The notes: generated from the sequence alone by a model not told the origin. 64,000 nucleotides of DNA from Flavobacteriales bacterium (GCA_016715995.1 JADJXF010000009.1:186001-250000); one strand, 5' to 3'; shown: positions 25,851-35,343, counted from the first letter of the stretch. Numbers and translations are program-made.

Positions 25851-28715
25851 ATGAAATCACTCTGGAAGAAGCTGCTGCCCGTGCTGGCGGCGTTGGCAGT
25901 GTTCTACGCGCTGAGCATCATCTATTTCAGCCCCGCGCTCGAGGGCAAGCGCCTCGTGCAGGGCGATCTGAAGAACTGGCAGGGCATGGCCCAGGAGATC
26001 ATCGAGCATCGCGACGCGCATGACGAGGACCCGCTCTGGACCGGCAGCATGTTCAGCGGCATGCCGGCCTACCAGATCACCGTGCTCTGGCCGGCGAATC
26101 TGCTCCGCTTCGCCGATAGCGCCTTCCATGGCTTCCTGCCGCGGCCGATGAGCTTCCTCTTCCTGTACCTGCTCGGCATGTACATCCTCATGCGTTGCCT
26201 TCGCATCGATCCGTGGCTCAGCATCGTGGGCGCCGTCGCCTTCGGATTCTCGTCCTACTTCTTCGCCATCCTGGAGGCCGGGCACAACAGCAAGGCCAAC
26301 GCCATCGGCTACGCGCCCATGGTACTGGGCGCGGCTTGGGTGCTCCTGCGCGGACGGATGCTGTTGGGCGCAGCGCTGCTGGCGCTCTTCCTGGGCCTGG
26401 AGATCATGATGAATCACGTGCAGATTACCTACTACCTCGGCTTCGTGCTCGTGCTCTTCTTGCTTGCTGAGCTGGTGCGCGTGGCGCGCGAGAAGCAGTG
26501 GATGGATCTCATGAAGCGCGGCGCGCTAGGTGTTGCCGCCGTGGGGCTCGGCCTGGCCTGCAACCTCGGCATGCTCTGGACCACCGCCGAGTATGGCGCC
26601 TACACCACGCGTGGTCGCAGCGAGCTCACCATCCGCCCTGACGGCTCCCCGGCCAGCAGCGTGCAGACCAGTGGCCTGGATCGTGACTACGTGACGCAAT
26701 GGAGTTATGGCAAGTCTGAGAGCCTCACGCTGCTTGTGCCAAACGCCAAGGGCGGCGCTTCGGGCTCCATCATTCAGAAGCAGGAGGATTTCCGGCAGAT
26801 GGGCGACGCAGGCTTCCGCACCGCGCTGATGAAGGAGTACCAGGATGGGAATTACGTGAACAGCTACTGGGGCGATCAGTCGTTCACCTCCGGGCCGGTG
26901 TACCTCGGCGCCATCGTGGTGCTTCTGCTGCTGTTGCTCATCGCCCGGCAAGAGGGCGCAGCACGGTGGTGGATGCTGTCCGCACTGCCGCTTGTGCTGC
27001 TGCTGCTCGTGGTGAACAATGCTGCCATTGAAGGCGACGCGGGCATCGCCTACGCCTGGGGCATGCGTGCCTCGTGGTTGATGGGCGTGCTGGTGCTGGC
27101 CTATCTCGCGTCGGGCCTATGGTTCATGCGCGAAGAACTCGTGTATGCGCTGTACGGCGCGCTGCTCCTCACGCTGCTGCTCAGTTGGGGGCATCACCTG
27201 ATGCCGCTCACCGACTTCTTCCTGGATCACGTTCCGGGCTACAGCAAGTTCCGCGCGGTCACCATCATCCTGGTGATCGTGGAGCTGGCGGCACCGGTGC
27301 TGGCCATGCTTTACCTCGACAGACTGATCCGTGAAGGCGGATGGGAGCGCTTGCAAGAGCGGAACTTCCTGATACCGGCAGGCGTGCTGCTTCTCATGCT
27401 GCTCGCATTCGCGTTGATGCCCGGTGCCTTCTTTGATTTCCTGAGCGACGCTGAGCGCATGAAGTTCAACGCACGGATCGGACCGAACGAAGGTCCTGAC
27501 GCCGGACTACTCACCCTCGTGGATGGCATAAAGGAGTACCGGCAAGGGGTCTTCTCAGGAGACGCATGGCGGAGCTTCGCATTCGTGCTTGGCGGGGCGG
27601 CCATGCTGTTCTTGTTCGGTCGACGGAAACTGTCCAAGGCTTTGCTGCTGCCAGCGCTTGGCCTGCTCATCCTGGCTGACCTCTGGACCGTGGATAAGCG
27701 CTACGTAAACAACGAGAAGGATCGAGGTCGGTACCTGAGTTGGGAGGATGAGAAAGCCCATCTGCTGCCTTTCAAGCCCAACGCCGCGGACCTCGCCATC
27801 CTGGAGCAGGAGTGGAATCCAACAGCCGACGAGCTTCATCAGGAAACGATGGCGCGGCTGAAGCAGAAGCGCAGCGCGGAGCGCGGCGTGAACAAGGTGG
27901 TCTCGAAGGACGAGGAACTGGTGGCGCGCTTCGCCAGCCTTCGGAGGGCCACGGACTACCGTGTGCTCTGGCTGCGCGATCCCTTCAACGATTCGCGCGT
28001 GAGCTACTTCCACAAGAGCATCGGCGGCTACCATGGGGCCAAGCTCGAGCGCTACCAGGAGCTCATCGAGTTCCACATCCGGCCTGCCATGATGCGCGTG
28101 AGCGGCGTCTTCGGCCCGGGCGCCACCATGGAGCGCCTCGATAGCGCCCTCGCCGGGGAAGGCGTGCTCAACATGCTGAATACGCGCTACCTCATCTTCA
28201 GCAACGATCGCCCACCGTTGCAGAACACCAACGCGCTCGGCAGCGCGTGGTTCGTGGATGAGCTGCGCTGGGCGAAGGACGCCAACGAGGAGATCACGCT
28301 GCTGGGGGGCATCGATCCCGCGCGCACGGCGGTCGTGGATGAGCGCCAGCGGACCTTGCTCGGTGATGGTCGCGCGATTCCCGATCCATCGGCAAGCGTG
28401 ACCTTGGATGCATACGAGACGAACCGGCTGGAGTACACGGTGCGTTCAGCCCAAGGCGGCATCGTGATGTTCAGTGCCATCTGGTATGGGCCGGATTGGC
28501 AGGCCTACATCGATGGTCAACCCGTGGAGCATGTCCGCGCCGATTATGTGCTGCGCGCCATGCACGTGCCGGCGGGAACACACAAGGTCGAGTTCAAGGT
28601 GGAAGGCAAGGCATACAGCAGTGCGCAACCCATCATGATGGGCGCTTCGCTGCTGGTGCTCCTGCTCGCATTGGGCATGCTCGCGTTGGAAGCGCGCAGG
28701 CTGCTCGCCGCATGA
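25851..28715 (+). CDS. YfhO-family polytopic membrane protein
   Basis: A 954-residue integral membrane protein with about 12-14 hydrophobic segments in the first ~620 residues and one near the C-terminus (PIMMGASLLVLLLALGML). The N-terminal part (YFSPALEGKRLVQGD, MFSGMPAYQ) and the large extracytoplasmic domain ending in GPDWQAYIDGQP and PAGTHKVEFKVEG match the YfhO family, which is related to GT-C glycosyltransferases and implicated in attaching sugars to lipoteichoic acid or other surface polymers. Its substrate in this organism is unknown. The stop overlaps the start of the next glycosyltransferase gene (ATGA), indicating translational coupling. Confidence 0.88.
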   Translation: MKSLWKKLLPVLAALAVFYALSIIYFSPALEGKRLVQGDLKNWQGMAQEIIEHRDAHDEDPLWTGSMFSGMPAYQITVLWPANLLRFADSAFHGFLPRPMSFLFLYLLGMYILMRCLRIDPWLSIVGAVAFGFSSYFFAILEAGHNSKANAIGYAPMVLGAAWVLLRGRMLLGAALLALFLGLEIMMNHVQITYYLGFVLVLFLLAELVRVAREKQWMDLMKRGALGVAAVGLGLACNLGMLWTTAEYGAYTTRGRSELTIRPDGSPASSVQTSGLDRDYVTQWSYGKSESLTLLVPNAKGGASGSIIQKQEDFRQMGDAGFRTALMKEYQDGNYVNSYWGDQSFTSGPVYLGAIVVLLLLLLIARQEGAARWWMLSALPLVLLLLVVNNAAIEGDAGIAYAWGMRASWLMGVLVLAYLASGLWFMREELVYALYGALLLTLLLSWGHHLMPLTDFFLDHVPGYSKFRAVTIILVIVELAAPVLAMLYLDRLIREGGWERLQERNFLIPAGVLLLMLLAFALMPGAFFDFLSDAERMKFNARIGPNEGPDAGLLTLVDGIKEYRQGVFSGDAWRSFAFVLGGAAMLFLFGRRKLSKALLLPALGLLILADLWTVDKRYVNNEKDRGRYLSWEDEKAHLLPFKPNAADLAILEQEWNPTADELHQETMARLKQKRSAERGVNKVVSKDEELVARFASLRRATDYRVLWLRDPFNDSRVSYFHKSIGGYHGAKLERYQELIEFHIRPAMMRVSGVFGPGATMERLDSALAGEGVLNMLNTRYLIFSNDRPPLQNTNALGSAWFVDELRWAKDANEEITLLGGIDPARTAVVDERQRTLLGDGRAIPDPSASVTLDAYETNRLEYTVRSAQGGIVMFSAIWYGPDWQAYIDGQPVEHVRADYVLRAMHVPAGTHKVEFKVEGKAYSSAQPIMMGASLLVLLLALGMLALEARRLLAA

Positions 28716-29998
28716 AGCGGGTGCTCATCATCACCTACTACTGGCCACCAAATGGCGGGGTGGGCGTGCAGCGTTGGCTGAAGATGAGCAAGTACCTGCC
28801 GGAGCATGGGTGGCAGCCGGTGGTGTATACCCCAACGAATCCGGAGCTGGTGGCTGAGGATGTCGGCCTGCTCACCGAAGTGCACCCGGAGACCGAGGTG
28901 ATCAAGCGGCCCATCACTGAGCCTTTCGGCCTGTACAAACGCTTCACAGGGAAAGCGCGGGACGAGCGCATTCAGACGGCTTTCCTCAGCGAGCAGAAGA
29001 GGGGTGGCTGGAAGGAGGCCGTTGCGCTTTGGGTGCGCAGCAATTTCTTCGTGCCCGATGCCCGCATTTGGTGGGTGAATCCGTCCATCCGTTTCCTGAA
29101 GGATTACCTGCGCGAACATCCCGTGGAGGCAGTGGTCACCACAGGACCGCCGCATAGCATGCACCTGATCGGCTTGGGTCTGAAGGGCGCGCTTGGCGTG
29201 AAGTGGGTGGCGGATTTCCGCGATCCATGGACGGGCATCGACTTCTACCAGCAGCTGAGGCTAACCGCTTGGGCGGATCGGCGGCAGCGCCGATTGGAAC
29301 GCGCCGTGCTGACCCAAGCGGATCAGGTGGTGGCAGTGAGCTGGCGCTGGGCGAAGGACTTGGAAGCACTTGGTGCGAAGCATGTGCATGTGATCACCAA
29401 CGGCTACGATCCATCGGATGTGCCAGTGCCTGCGTTGCCTGTGGATGAGGAGTTCAGCCTGGTACATGCCGGTTCGATGAGCGCTACGCGCGACCAGTCC
29501 GGTTTGTGGCGGCTACTGGCTGCGATGTGCAGGAGGGATGCCGACTTTGCCTCCCGCTTCAAGCTGCGCTTCGTTGGGCCGGTGGACCACGCGGTCACCG
29601 AGAGCCTGCGTTCGGCCGGTTTGGAACCGTTCGTGGAGCGCATGGGCCGCGTGACGCATGCCGAGGCCATGCGTGCGATCGCGCGCGCGCGGGTGCTGCT
29701 TCTGCCGATCAACACCACGGCCAACCGGCACGGCATACTGCCCACCAAGCTGTATGAGTATCTCTCCGTAGGGCGGCCCATTCTCGCTGTAGGCCCGGCC
29801 GATGGCGATGTGGCGCGAGTACTCGGCAACAGCCACCTGTTGATTTCAGCCCAACCAAACGATGCGGAGGCAACGCGGATCATGGAACTGTTCCATCGGC
29901 CTGCTTCATTAACGACGGTACCGGATGAGCGCTTCAGCCGCCGGGTGCTGGCCGGAGCGATGGCCGCTTTGCTGGACGGAATGGCAGGCAGGCCCTGA
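28712..29998 (+). CDS. Glycosyltransferase (GT4-like)
   Basis: A 428-residue cytoplasmic glycosyltransferase with two Rossmann lobes. The N-terminal lobe begins VLIITYYWPPNGGVGVQRW, a GT4-type acceptor-side start with a Gly-rich loop. The second lobe carries VHAGSMSATRDQ, LRFVGPVDH, a VTHAEAMRAIARARVLLLP segment and the late PTKLYEYLSVGRPILAVGP donor-binding region. It probably adds a sugar to a lipid-linked or surface glycan. The ATG at 28712 shares bases with the YfhO stop. It is followed 24 bases later by the flippase, so the three genes form a surface-glycan unit. Confidence 0.85.
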   Translation: MKRVLIITYYWPPNGGVGVQRWLKMSKYLPEHGWQPVVYTPTNPELVAEDVGLLTEVHPETEVIKRPITEPFGLYKRFTGKARDERIQTAFLSEQKRGGWKEAVALWVRSNFFVPDARIWWVNPSIRFLKDYLREHPVEAVVTTGPPHSMHLIGLGLKGALGVKWVADFRDPWTGIDFYQQLRLTAWADRRQRRLERAVLTQADQVVAVSWRWAKDLEALGAKHVHVITNGYDPSDVPVPALPVDEEFSLVHAGSMSATRDQSGLWRLLAAMCRRDADFASRFKLRFVGPVDHAVTESLRSAGLEPFVERMGRVTHAEAMRAIARARVLLLPINTTANRHGILPTKLYEYLSVGRPILAVGPADGDVARVLGNSHLLISAQPNDAEATRIMELFHRPASLTTVPDERFSRRVLAGAMAALLDGMAGRP

Positions 29999-30009
29999 GC
30001 GCATCCGCC

Positions 30010-30017
30010 TACTTTCG
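30010..30017 (+). promoter_or_regulatory. -7-like box upstream of the flippase
   Basis: TACTTTCG ends 5 bases before the ATG at 30023 (sequence TACTTTCGCCGCC then ATG). It would give a near-leaderless internal promoter. Confidence 0.4.
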
Positions 30018-30022
30018 CCGCC

Positions 30023-31507
30023 ATGGGCATCATCGCCAGGCAGGCCACCTTCAATACGCTGCTCGCGTATTTCGGCATCGGCCTGGGCTTCGTGAACGTG
30101 GTGCTCCTCTATCCGCGGATCCTTCCTGCGGATGAATTCGGCCTCACGCGCCTGCTGGTCTCCATCGCCACCATCGCCGCGCAGGTGGCGCAGCTGGGCG
30201 CGGAGAATACCGTGATCCGCTACTTCCCCTACTTCCGCGATGCGGCACGCAAGAACCGCGGGCTGCTGGCAATGCTTCTGCTCTTCGGGCTGATCGTGTC
30301 GCTCATCGCCATGCTGGTGTTATGGGCTTCCCATGGCCTGCTCACCGATGTCTTCGCCGATCGCAATGCCCTTTATAGTCGCTACGGACTGCTGTTGCTG
30401 CCGCTGGTGCTGGCGGAGGTCTTCTTCATCCTGCTGCGCAGCTACAGCCGTTCGCTCAAGCGCACGGTGCAGCCCACCTTCATCCGCGAGTTCGTCCTTC
30501 GTGCATTGCAGACGGGACTCATCGTGCTGCAATGGAAGCTGCAAATGCCATTCGGCACCTTCATGATGCTCTATACGGGCATCTTCCTGATCTGCGCGCT
30601 GGCATTGGCGCACGACCTGCATCGCGCGGGGCACTTCAGCCTCGGATGGGGCGAGCGCTGGCTGCCGCGAAGGCTCCGCCGCAGCATGGCCACGTACACC
30701 ATCTTCACCCTTTCCGCCAGCGTAGCAGGCATCATCCTCGGCAACATCGATCAATTGATGATCGGTGCCATGCTCGGCGACAAGTCGCTCATGCACGTGG
30801 CACATTACGCGGTGGCCTTCTACTTCGGGAGCGTCATCGCCGCGCCCGGTAGGGCACTGCAGCAAGTAGCCGCGCCCATGCTGGCCGACGCGTGGAAGCG
30901 CGACGACCGCGCGATGGTGGGCCTGTTGTACCGCCGCAGCTCCTTCGTGCAGCTGCTGGCGAGCGGGTTGCTCTTCGTCCTGATGTACACCGGCATGGAG
31001 GACCTCTTCGAACTGCTCCCGCCCTCGTATGCGGGTGCCGCGCTCGTGGCCTTCATCATCGGTCTGGCTTACCTGGTCAACAGCAGCATCGGGCTGAGCG
31101 CATCCGTCATCAGCATGTCGCGCAGCTATTGGCTCGATGCCATCAGCAGCTTCGCGATGGTGGTCATCAACCTGGTGGCCAACTTCTTCTTGATCCGCTC
31201 CATGGGCCTGCCGGGCGCGGCCTGGGCCACGCTGATCTCCCTCACAGCAATCAACGCTTACCGCACGTGGTTCCTGTGGCACCGGTATCGCCTCTGGCCA
31301 TTCGATCGCCGCTCGCTGCTCATCGCAGCGCTCATCATCGTCCTGGTCCTGGTGGTGCCTTGGTTGCCGCTCTCTGGCAATCCCTGGATCGACCTTCCGC
31401 TGCGCGCGATTGTCGTCACGGCGCTCTTCGTGCCGGCGGCTTACGTCCTGGGTTTGCTGAGGGAGGTGGAGGAGATGGTGCGGAGGATGGTGGGCCCGAA
31501 TCAGTGA
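30023..31507 (+). CDS. Polysaccharide flippase-like protein (Wzx/MATE superfamily)
   Basis: A 494-residue membrane protein with about 14 predicted helices in the MOP-exporter pattern. The first helices contain ATFNTLLAYFGIGLGFVNVV and the LYPRILPADEFGLTRLLVS motif typical of Bacteroidota oligosaccharide flippases. It would move lipid-linked oligosaccharides across the inner membrane. It sits directly downstream of YfhO and a glycosyltransferase. Its stop overlaps by 7 bases the stop of the convergent secreted kelch gene. A second flippase lies at 49941, so the window may encode two glycan export routes. Confidence 0.85.
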   Translation: MGIIARQATFNTLLAYFGIGLGFVNVVLLYPRILPADEFGLTRLLVSIATIAAQVAQLGAENTVIRYFPYFRDAARKNRGLLAMLLLFGLIVSLIAMLVLWASHGLLTDVFADRNALYSRYGLLLLPLVLAEVFFILLRSYSRSLKRTVQPTFIREFVLRALQTGLIVLQWKLQMPFGTFMMLYTGIFLICALALAHDLHRAGHFSLGWGERWLPRRLRRSMATYTIFTLSASVAGIILGNIDQLMIGAMLGDKSLMHVAHYAVAFYFGSVIAAPGRALQQVAAPMLADAWKRDDRAMVGLLYRRSSFVQLLASGLLFVLMYTGMEDLFELLPPSYAGAALVAFIIGLAYLVNSSIGLSASVISMSRSYWLDAISSFAMVVINLVANFFLIRSMGLPGAAWATLISLTAINAYRTWFLWHRYRLWPFDRRSLLIAALIIVLVLVVPWLPLSGNPWIDLPLRAIVVTALFVPAAYVLGLLREVEEMVRRMVGPNQ

Positions 31508-32712
31508 ATCATCAGTTTCATAATGCCACCTGCGTCGCCTTGTAGCCAGTGCAAGAAATAGATGCCTGGTGCAAGCTCCGCGGTACTGACCGTCGCAGCG
31601 TTAGCGAAGCTCCAGGTCTGGACGAGCCGCCCCTCGCCCGAAAGGACGTTGATCGACACCAATCCAGGTTCTGAAGCGGTGATTCGGACACCATCTGCTG
31701 AAGCGGGGTTCGGATGCACACGGACCGCGGATTCCACAACCTGTTCATCGATACTCACATCGCCTGGCTTGACCAGTTCCCAGAGGTCGGCGTGGCTCAG
31801 GTCGGAGGCAAGGTCCCAGCCAAGGCCGCCGAAGGCGCGGTTCCCGATTGAGAAGCTCGTGCCAGCCATTGCGGTGGCCCCGGGGTAAGATGGAATCTGG
31901 GACCACGAATTCAAGGACGGGTTGAATGCCCATACGTCGTAGTGATTGGTTGAGCCATCCCTGCCACAGCCAACAACCGCATCGTTGTAATAGACGAACA
32001 CCAGTGGTGAGGAACGTGGCGCCCCGGAGAAAGGCGTCATGGCCGACCATGAGGATGTCGCAGGGTTGTAGGACCAGAAATCCTGTAGGAAGCTCAGGCT
32101 GTTCTCTCGTCCGCAGACTACATAGCCCTTTCCACCCATCGCAAAGCCGATTGCGCCGTGGCGGCCTTGGTCTGGGATAGGTGTGGCGGCGGTCCAAGCG
32201 TTCGACGACGGATCGTAAGTGAACGCATCGGAGAGGAAGGGGCCGCTGGCTCCGGTGCTGATGCCGCTACCGACATACGCGATGCCATTGAGGACGAACT
32301 GCCAAGTGTTGTATCGAGTTCCGCCTGGGAAGCTCGCTTTTTGTACCCAAGAGTTGGCCAAGGGGTCGTACTCCCAGAAATCGCTCAGATAAGTGGAACT
32401 GCTCGTGATGCCGCATCCGTAGTAGCCCTTGCCATTGGCGGCGAAGACCGTGGCCAAGCGTCGGGGCGTACCGGGAAATGAAGCCTTCTGGGTCCATGAG
32501 TTCGCGATGGGGTCATACGCCCACATCTGGGGATAGTCGACGCCGTTGCTTCTGCCTCCCACCACGAAGGCCAAGCCAGTGGTGACGAAGGTGCCCGCTC
32601 CCCAACGCGGCGCGGGCATCGATGCGCGTTGCTGCCATTCAAAATTCTGCGACAGGAGTTGCGCGGTGGTGAGGAACAAGAAGCTAAGGGTGCTGAGCCC
32701 ACGTATTGACAT
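31501..32712 (-). CDS. Secreted kelch-repeat protein with type IX sorting tail
   Basis: A 403-residue protein. A signal peptide (MSIRGLSTLSFLFLTTAQLLSQ) is followed by about six kelch beta-propeller units with repeated pattern ...DFWEYDPLANSW / DVWAFNPSLNSW and GxGYxxCG turns. The last ~75 residues are a type IX secretion C-terminal domain: VRVHPNPASADGVRI, VSINVLSGEGRLVQTW, ELAPGIYFLHWLQG. It is therefore predicted to be exported by the type IX system and displayed or released. Its role is unknown; kelch propellers usually bind proteins or glycans. It lies inside a glycan gene cluster but on the opposite strand and has its own TAGATTCG box. Confidence 0.88.
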   Translation of the reverse strand: MSIRGLSTLSFLFLTTAQLLSQNFEWQQRASMPAPRWGAGTFVTTGLAFVVGGRSNGVDYPQMWAYDPIANSWTQKASFPGTPRRLATVFAANGKGYYGCGITSSSTYLSDFWEYDPLANSWVQKASFPGGTRYNTWQFVLNGIAYVGSGISTGASGPFLSDAFTYDPSSNAWTAATPIPDQGRHGAIGFAMGGKGYVVCGRENSLSFLQDFWSYNPATSSWSAMTPFSGAPRSSPLVFVYYNDAVVGCGRDGSTNHYDVWAFNPSLNSWSQIPSYPGATAMAGTSFSIGNRAFGGLGWDLASDLSHADLWELVKPGDVSIDEQVVESAVRVHPNPASADGVRITASEPGLVSINVLSGEGRLVQTWSFANAATVSTAELAPGIYFLHWLQGDAGGIMKLMIH

Positions 32713-32732
32713 GACTGAATGAGTTGGAGAAC

Positions 32733-32740
32733 CGAATCTA
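32733..32740 (-). promoter_or_regulatory. -7-like box upstream of the kelch gene
   Basis: TAGATTCG on the minus strand, 20 bases before the ATG at 32712, overlapping the stop codon of the upstream methyltransferase gene. Confidence 0.35.
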
Positions 32741-33421
32741 GCGGATTTCGCCAGAGTTGCTCTGCGGACGGTGGCGTATCGCGAAGCTGAGGTGCCGATC
32801 GGTTTCGTGCGTGAGCAGGACCAGTTCCCAATCGTGCTTCACGCAGAACTCATGCACGGCTTCCACCACGCCGTAGCGAACCCCTCCATCCCAGTTCCCA
32901 GTCACGTAATCGTGGCCCGCGATGATCCCGCTTGGCTTCACCTTGGTGCGCGCGATCGCGAGCTCGGCAGCGGTGACCTTATAGCCATGGTCGGTGTCGA
33001 TGTAGATCCAATCGAAGTAGCCATCCGGGAATTGTTCAAGCACCGCAGTGCTCCAGCCCAGGTCAATCTGCGCCAAGCCTGAGGCGATCTCGCTGGCAAA
33101 GCGCTGTCGCACGGATTGCTGCAGCCCGCCGTGGTACCGCTTGCTGCCCCATATGTCGATGAGATGGAGCTTCTTCGGCTTCGTAATCGCCAGTATGCGC
33201 GCGGAGAAGTCGCCACGGTCCACGCCGGCCTCGGCTACGATGCCGCCCTTCGGCAGCATGTCCAGGAACGCGGCGCGGTTGATGACCACGCGCAGGTTAG
33301 CGATATGCTTTGCCTCAAGCTCGACGTAGGGTATGGTTCGGCTCTGCCTCCGCCTCACCTTTCCCAGCACGCCGTTGAGCAATCGATAGATGGGCTTTGC
33401 CAGGTTCCGGAGCAGTGGCAT
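32738..33421 (-). CDS. Class I SAM-dependent methyltransferase
   Basis: A 227-residue methyltransferase of the Methyltransf_24 type. The SAM-binding motif I is GGIVAEAGVDRGDFS near residues 59-73, followed by LHLIDIWGS (acidic motif II), FDWIYIDTDHGY (the post-I motif, with Asp) and IIAGHDYV. Proteins of this family in glycan loci often methylate sugars. It lies in the same direction as the FkbM-type methyltransferase 44 bases upstream, so the two may be co-expressed and cap or modify the same polysaccharide; this is inferred from position. Confidence 0.82.
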   Translation of the reverse strand: MPLLRNLAKPIYRLLNGVLGKVRRRQSRTIPYVELEAKHIANLRVVINRAAFLDMLPKGGIVAEAGVDRGDFSARILAITKPKKLHLIDIWGSKRYHGGLQQSVRQRFASEIASGLAQIDLGWSTAVLEQFPDGYFDWIYIDTDHGYKVTAAELAIARTKVKPSGIIAGHDYVTGNWDGGVRYGVVEAVHEFCVKHDWELVLLTHETDRHLSFAIRHRPQSNSGEIR

Positions 33422-33465
33422 CGCGTTCAGCTTAGTTCATGGATGCTTGAAAAGTCTCCGATGCG

Positions 33466-34206
33466 CTATCGATTTCGTTTCTCGCACAGCACAGCACCGC
33501 CGTGGAACGAATAGGTCCAGCTCCACCGGGCGATGGCCTTGAAGAAGGCATCACCGCATCCGGGCCGCCAACTGTCGTGCAGTTCGATGGAGATGGCATC
33601 CACGCGCTCAATCCAAGAGACGTCCGATGCGCTGAACAGTTCGAGCTCGGAACCTTCAATGTCGATCTTCAGGAGTGATATCCGGTCGATTCCGCCGCGT
33701 TCCATCACTTGCGGAATGGTCAATGCCTCAATGCTTGCGGACTCACCACCAGCAGTAGTCTGGAAGGCCGAAGGCCCAAGACCTTCGCGACGGAGACCAA
33801 GAACGCCCGGCGTGTGCCATATGCCGGCCTTTATGCACTTGATGTTGGCGTAACCGTGGGTGTTCCTCACAAGCATATCGAAGTTGCCCTCGTCGGGCTC
33901 CACGGCAACGATCTTGGCGTCCGGATAGGCAGCGTTGAGGTATCGAACGGTGAGTCCGATGTTCGATCCGCAATCCACGATGGTGGTGAAGGCGCGGCCC
34001 GATGGCAGGTAGGGGTGAAGAACGATTTGGTCGTAGATGGCCATGTCAGAGGTGCCTGGCCTCACCCAAACGCGCCCGCCAGTGACCGGTGATGAGATGT
34101 TGGCGATGCGTGAGGACCGTTTGCTCTTCAGCCAGACCAGCCTCAGCCCTCGCGCAAGGCCGTGCGCCTTCAAGTGTGATGCGAGCTCCCGCAGCGCTTT
34201 GCGCAT
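33466..34206 (-). CDS. FkbM-family methyltransferase
   Basis: A 246-residue SAM-dependent methyltransferase. The FkbM signature is clear: TIVDCGSNIGLTVRYLNAAY (motif I), KIVAVEPDEGNFDMLVRN, and LLKIDIEGSELELFSASD, with the IDIEGxE motif typical of the family. FkbM enzymes O-methylate sugars or natural products. I chose ATG 34206 because the only longer start is a TTG at 34215 that lies inside a perfect TAGATTTG promoter box (34213-34220). The gene is divergent from a glycosyltransferase at 34291. Its coding sequence is somewhat less GC-rich than neighbouring housekeeping genes. Confidence 0.88.
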   Translation of the reverse strand: MRKALRELASHLKAHGLARGLRLVWLKSKRSSRIANISSPVTGGRVWVRPGTSDMAIYDQIVLHPYLPSGRAFTTIVDCGSNIGLTVRYLNAAYPDAKIVAVEPDEGNFDMLVRNTHGYANIKCIKAGIWHTPGVLGLRREGLGPSAFQTTAGGESASIEALTIPQVMERGGIDRISLLKIDIEGSELELFSASDVSWIERVDAISIELHDSWRPGCGDAFFKAIARWSWTYSFHGGAVLCEKRNR

Positions 34207-34212
34207 GGCCGG

Positions 34213-34220
34213 CAAATCTA
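34213..34220 (-). promoter_or_regulatory. Perfect -7 box, near-leaderless start for the FkbM gene
   Basis: TAGATTTG on the minus strand matches TAnnTTTG exactly and ends 6 bases before ATG 34206, so transcription would start at or very near the initiation codon. Confidence 0.5.
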
Positions 34221-34270
34221 TTCGCGGCCGGTGGAATCCGATGGCGACCTAGGGCGCCGGAATCACCAAT

Positions 34271-34278
34271 TAGCTTCG
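34271..34278 (+). promoter_or_regulatory. -7-like box upstream of the glycosyltransferase
   Basis: TAGCTTCG on the plus strand, 12 bases before the ATG at 34291. Together with the box at 34213 it makes a compact divergent promoter region. Confidence 0.35.
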
Positions 34279-34290
34279 CCAACCTGCCGC

Positions 34291-35343
34291 ATGAACCGTC
34301 CGAAGCTGGTCTACACCACAACCATTCTGGCTTCGTTCGCGCGGAACGATGTTTCCTTGCTGGCAAGGCGCTTCGACGTGGTCGTGCATGTGTTCGCCCC
34401 TAAGCGTAAATGGCTTACTCCTTGGGCCGTTGTGGCGCAGGCCATCTTCCTGCTGCGATATCTCCCTTCCGCGGCTGTTAGTGTTACACAGTTCGGCGGC
34501 TTTCATTCTTGGCTGCCAGTGGTACTTGGCCGGTTGTTTGGAGTTCCCTCGGTCATCTCGCTGGGTGGTTTTGATTGCGCGTCCTTCCCATCGTTCCATT
34601 ATGGTGCTCACCATCGGTGGCCAATGGGCTGGTTCACGCGTACATCGCTGAGATGGGCGGCTCATCTGGTTCCATGCAGCGAGACCCTTATCCTATCTGA
34701 ACAGCACTATTCGACCGGGGCGGGTGATCCTGTGCTTCAGGGATACAAGGCTTTTGATTCCCAAAACACCACACCATGCACTGTGATCCCCTATGGATAT
34801 GACCCAGACCGGTTCAAACCGACCGGGAATCGTGAGCCAGCCTCATTTCTGACTATGGCGCGAATGAACGCACCCAACTTTCAGCGCAAAGGAATAGATC
34901 TGATGTTCGCCGTAGCAGAGCGCTTTCCTGAATGTCGCTTCACGTTGGTTGGTCATGCCTCGACCATGCGCTACGAAGGTGTTCCACCGAATGTAGAATT
35001 GCTCGGTTTCGTAGATTACGAAGAACTAGCAATTGTCTATGCACGCCATACCTACTATCTGCAATTGAGCATCTGGGAAGGCTTCCCGAGCGCTCCCTGT
35101 GAAGCCATGTTATGTGGTTGCATCCCGATCGTCAGTTCAGTTGCTGCATTGCCCAAAATCGTTGGGAACACAGGCTACTTTCTTGTCCAACGCGATGTTG
35201 AGGAACTGACTCGTATTGTGTCACAGGCTCTTTCGGCGGATGTTGGTTTGCTCTCCACCAAAGCGCGTGAACGTATCATGCAGGAATACCCCCTATCAAC
35301 AAGAAATGCGTTGCTTCACTTGGTTCTCAGCATGGTGCGGTGA
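34291..35343 (+). CDS. Glycosyltransferase (GT4-like)
   Basis: A 350-residue glycosyltransferase. The C-terminal lobe has the GT4 pattern: VIPYGYDPDRFKP, FLTMARMNAPNFQRKGIDLM, FTLVGHA, then SIWEGFPSAPCEAMLCGCIP, whose Glu residues match the E-x7-E donor-binding motif. The N-terminal lobe (SVISLGGFDCASFP) is less conserved. It probably builds a surface polysaccharide. The ATG at 34291 is supported by the upstream TAGCTTCG box; a longer frame from 34231 would overlap the promoter. The gene is visibly less GC-rich than its neighbours, a frequent sign of exchange in glycan loci. It ends 93 bases before a convergent gene; I see nothing in that gap. Confidence 0.85.
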   Translation: MNRPKLVYTTTILASFARNDVSLLARRFDVVVHVFAPKRKWLTPWAVVAQAIFLLRYLPSAAVSVTQFGGFHSWLPVVLGRLFGVPSVISLGGFDCASFPSFHYGAHHRWPMGWFTRTSLRWAAHLVPCSETLILSEQHYSTGAGDPVLQGYKAFDSQNTTPCTVIPYGYDPDRFKPTGNREPASFLTMARMNAPNFQRKGIDLMFAVAERFPECRFTLVGHASTMRYEGVPPNVELLGFVDYEELAIVYARHTYYLQLSIWEGFPSAPCEAMLCGCIPIVSSVAALPKIVGNTGYFLVQRDVEELTRIVSQALSADVGLLSTKARERIMQEYPLSTRNALLHLVLSMVR

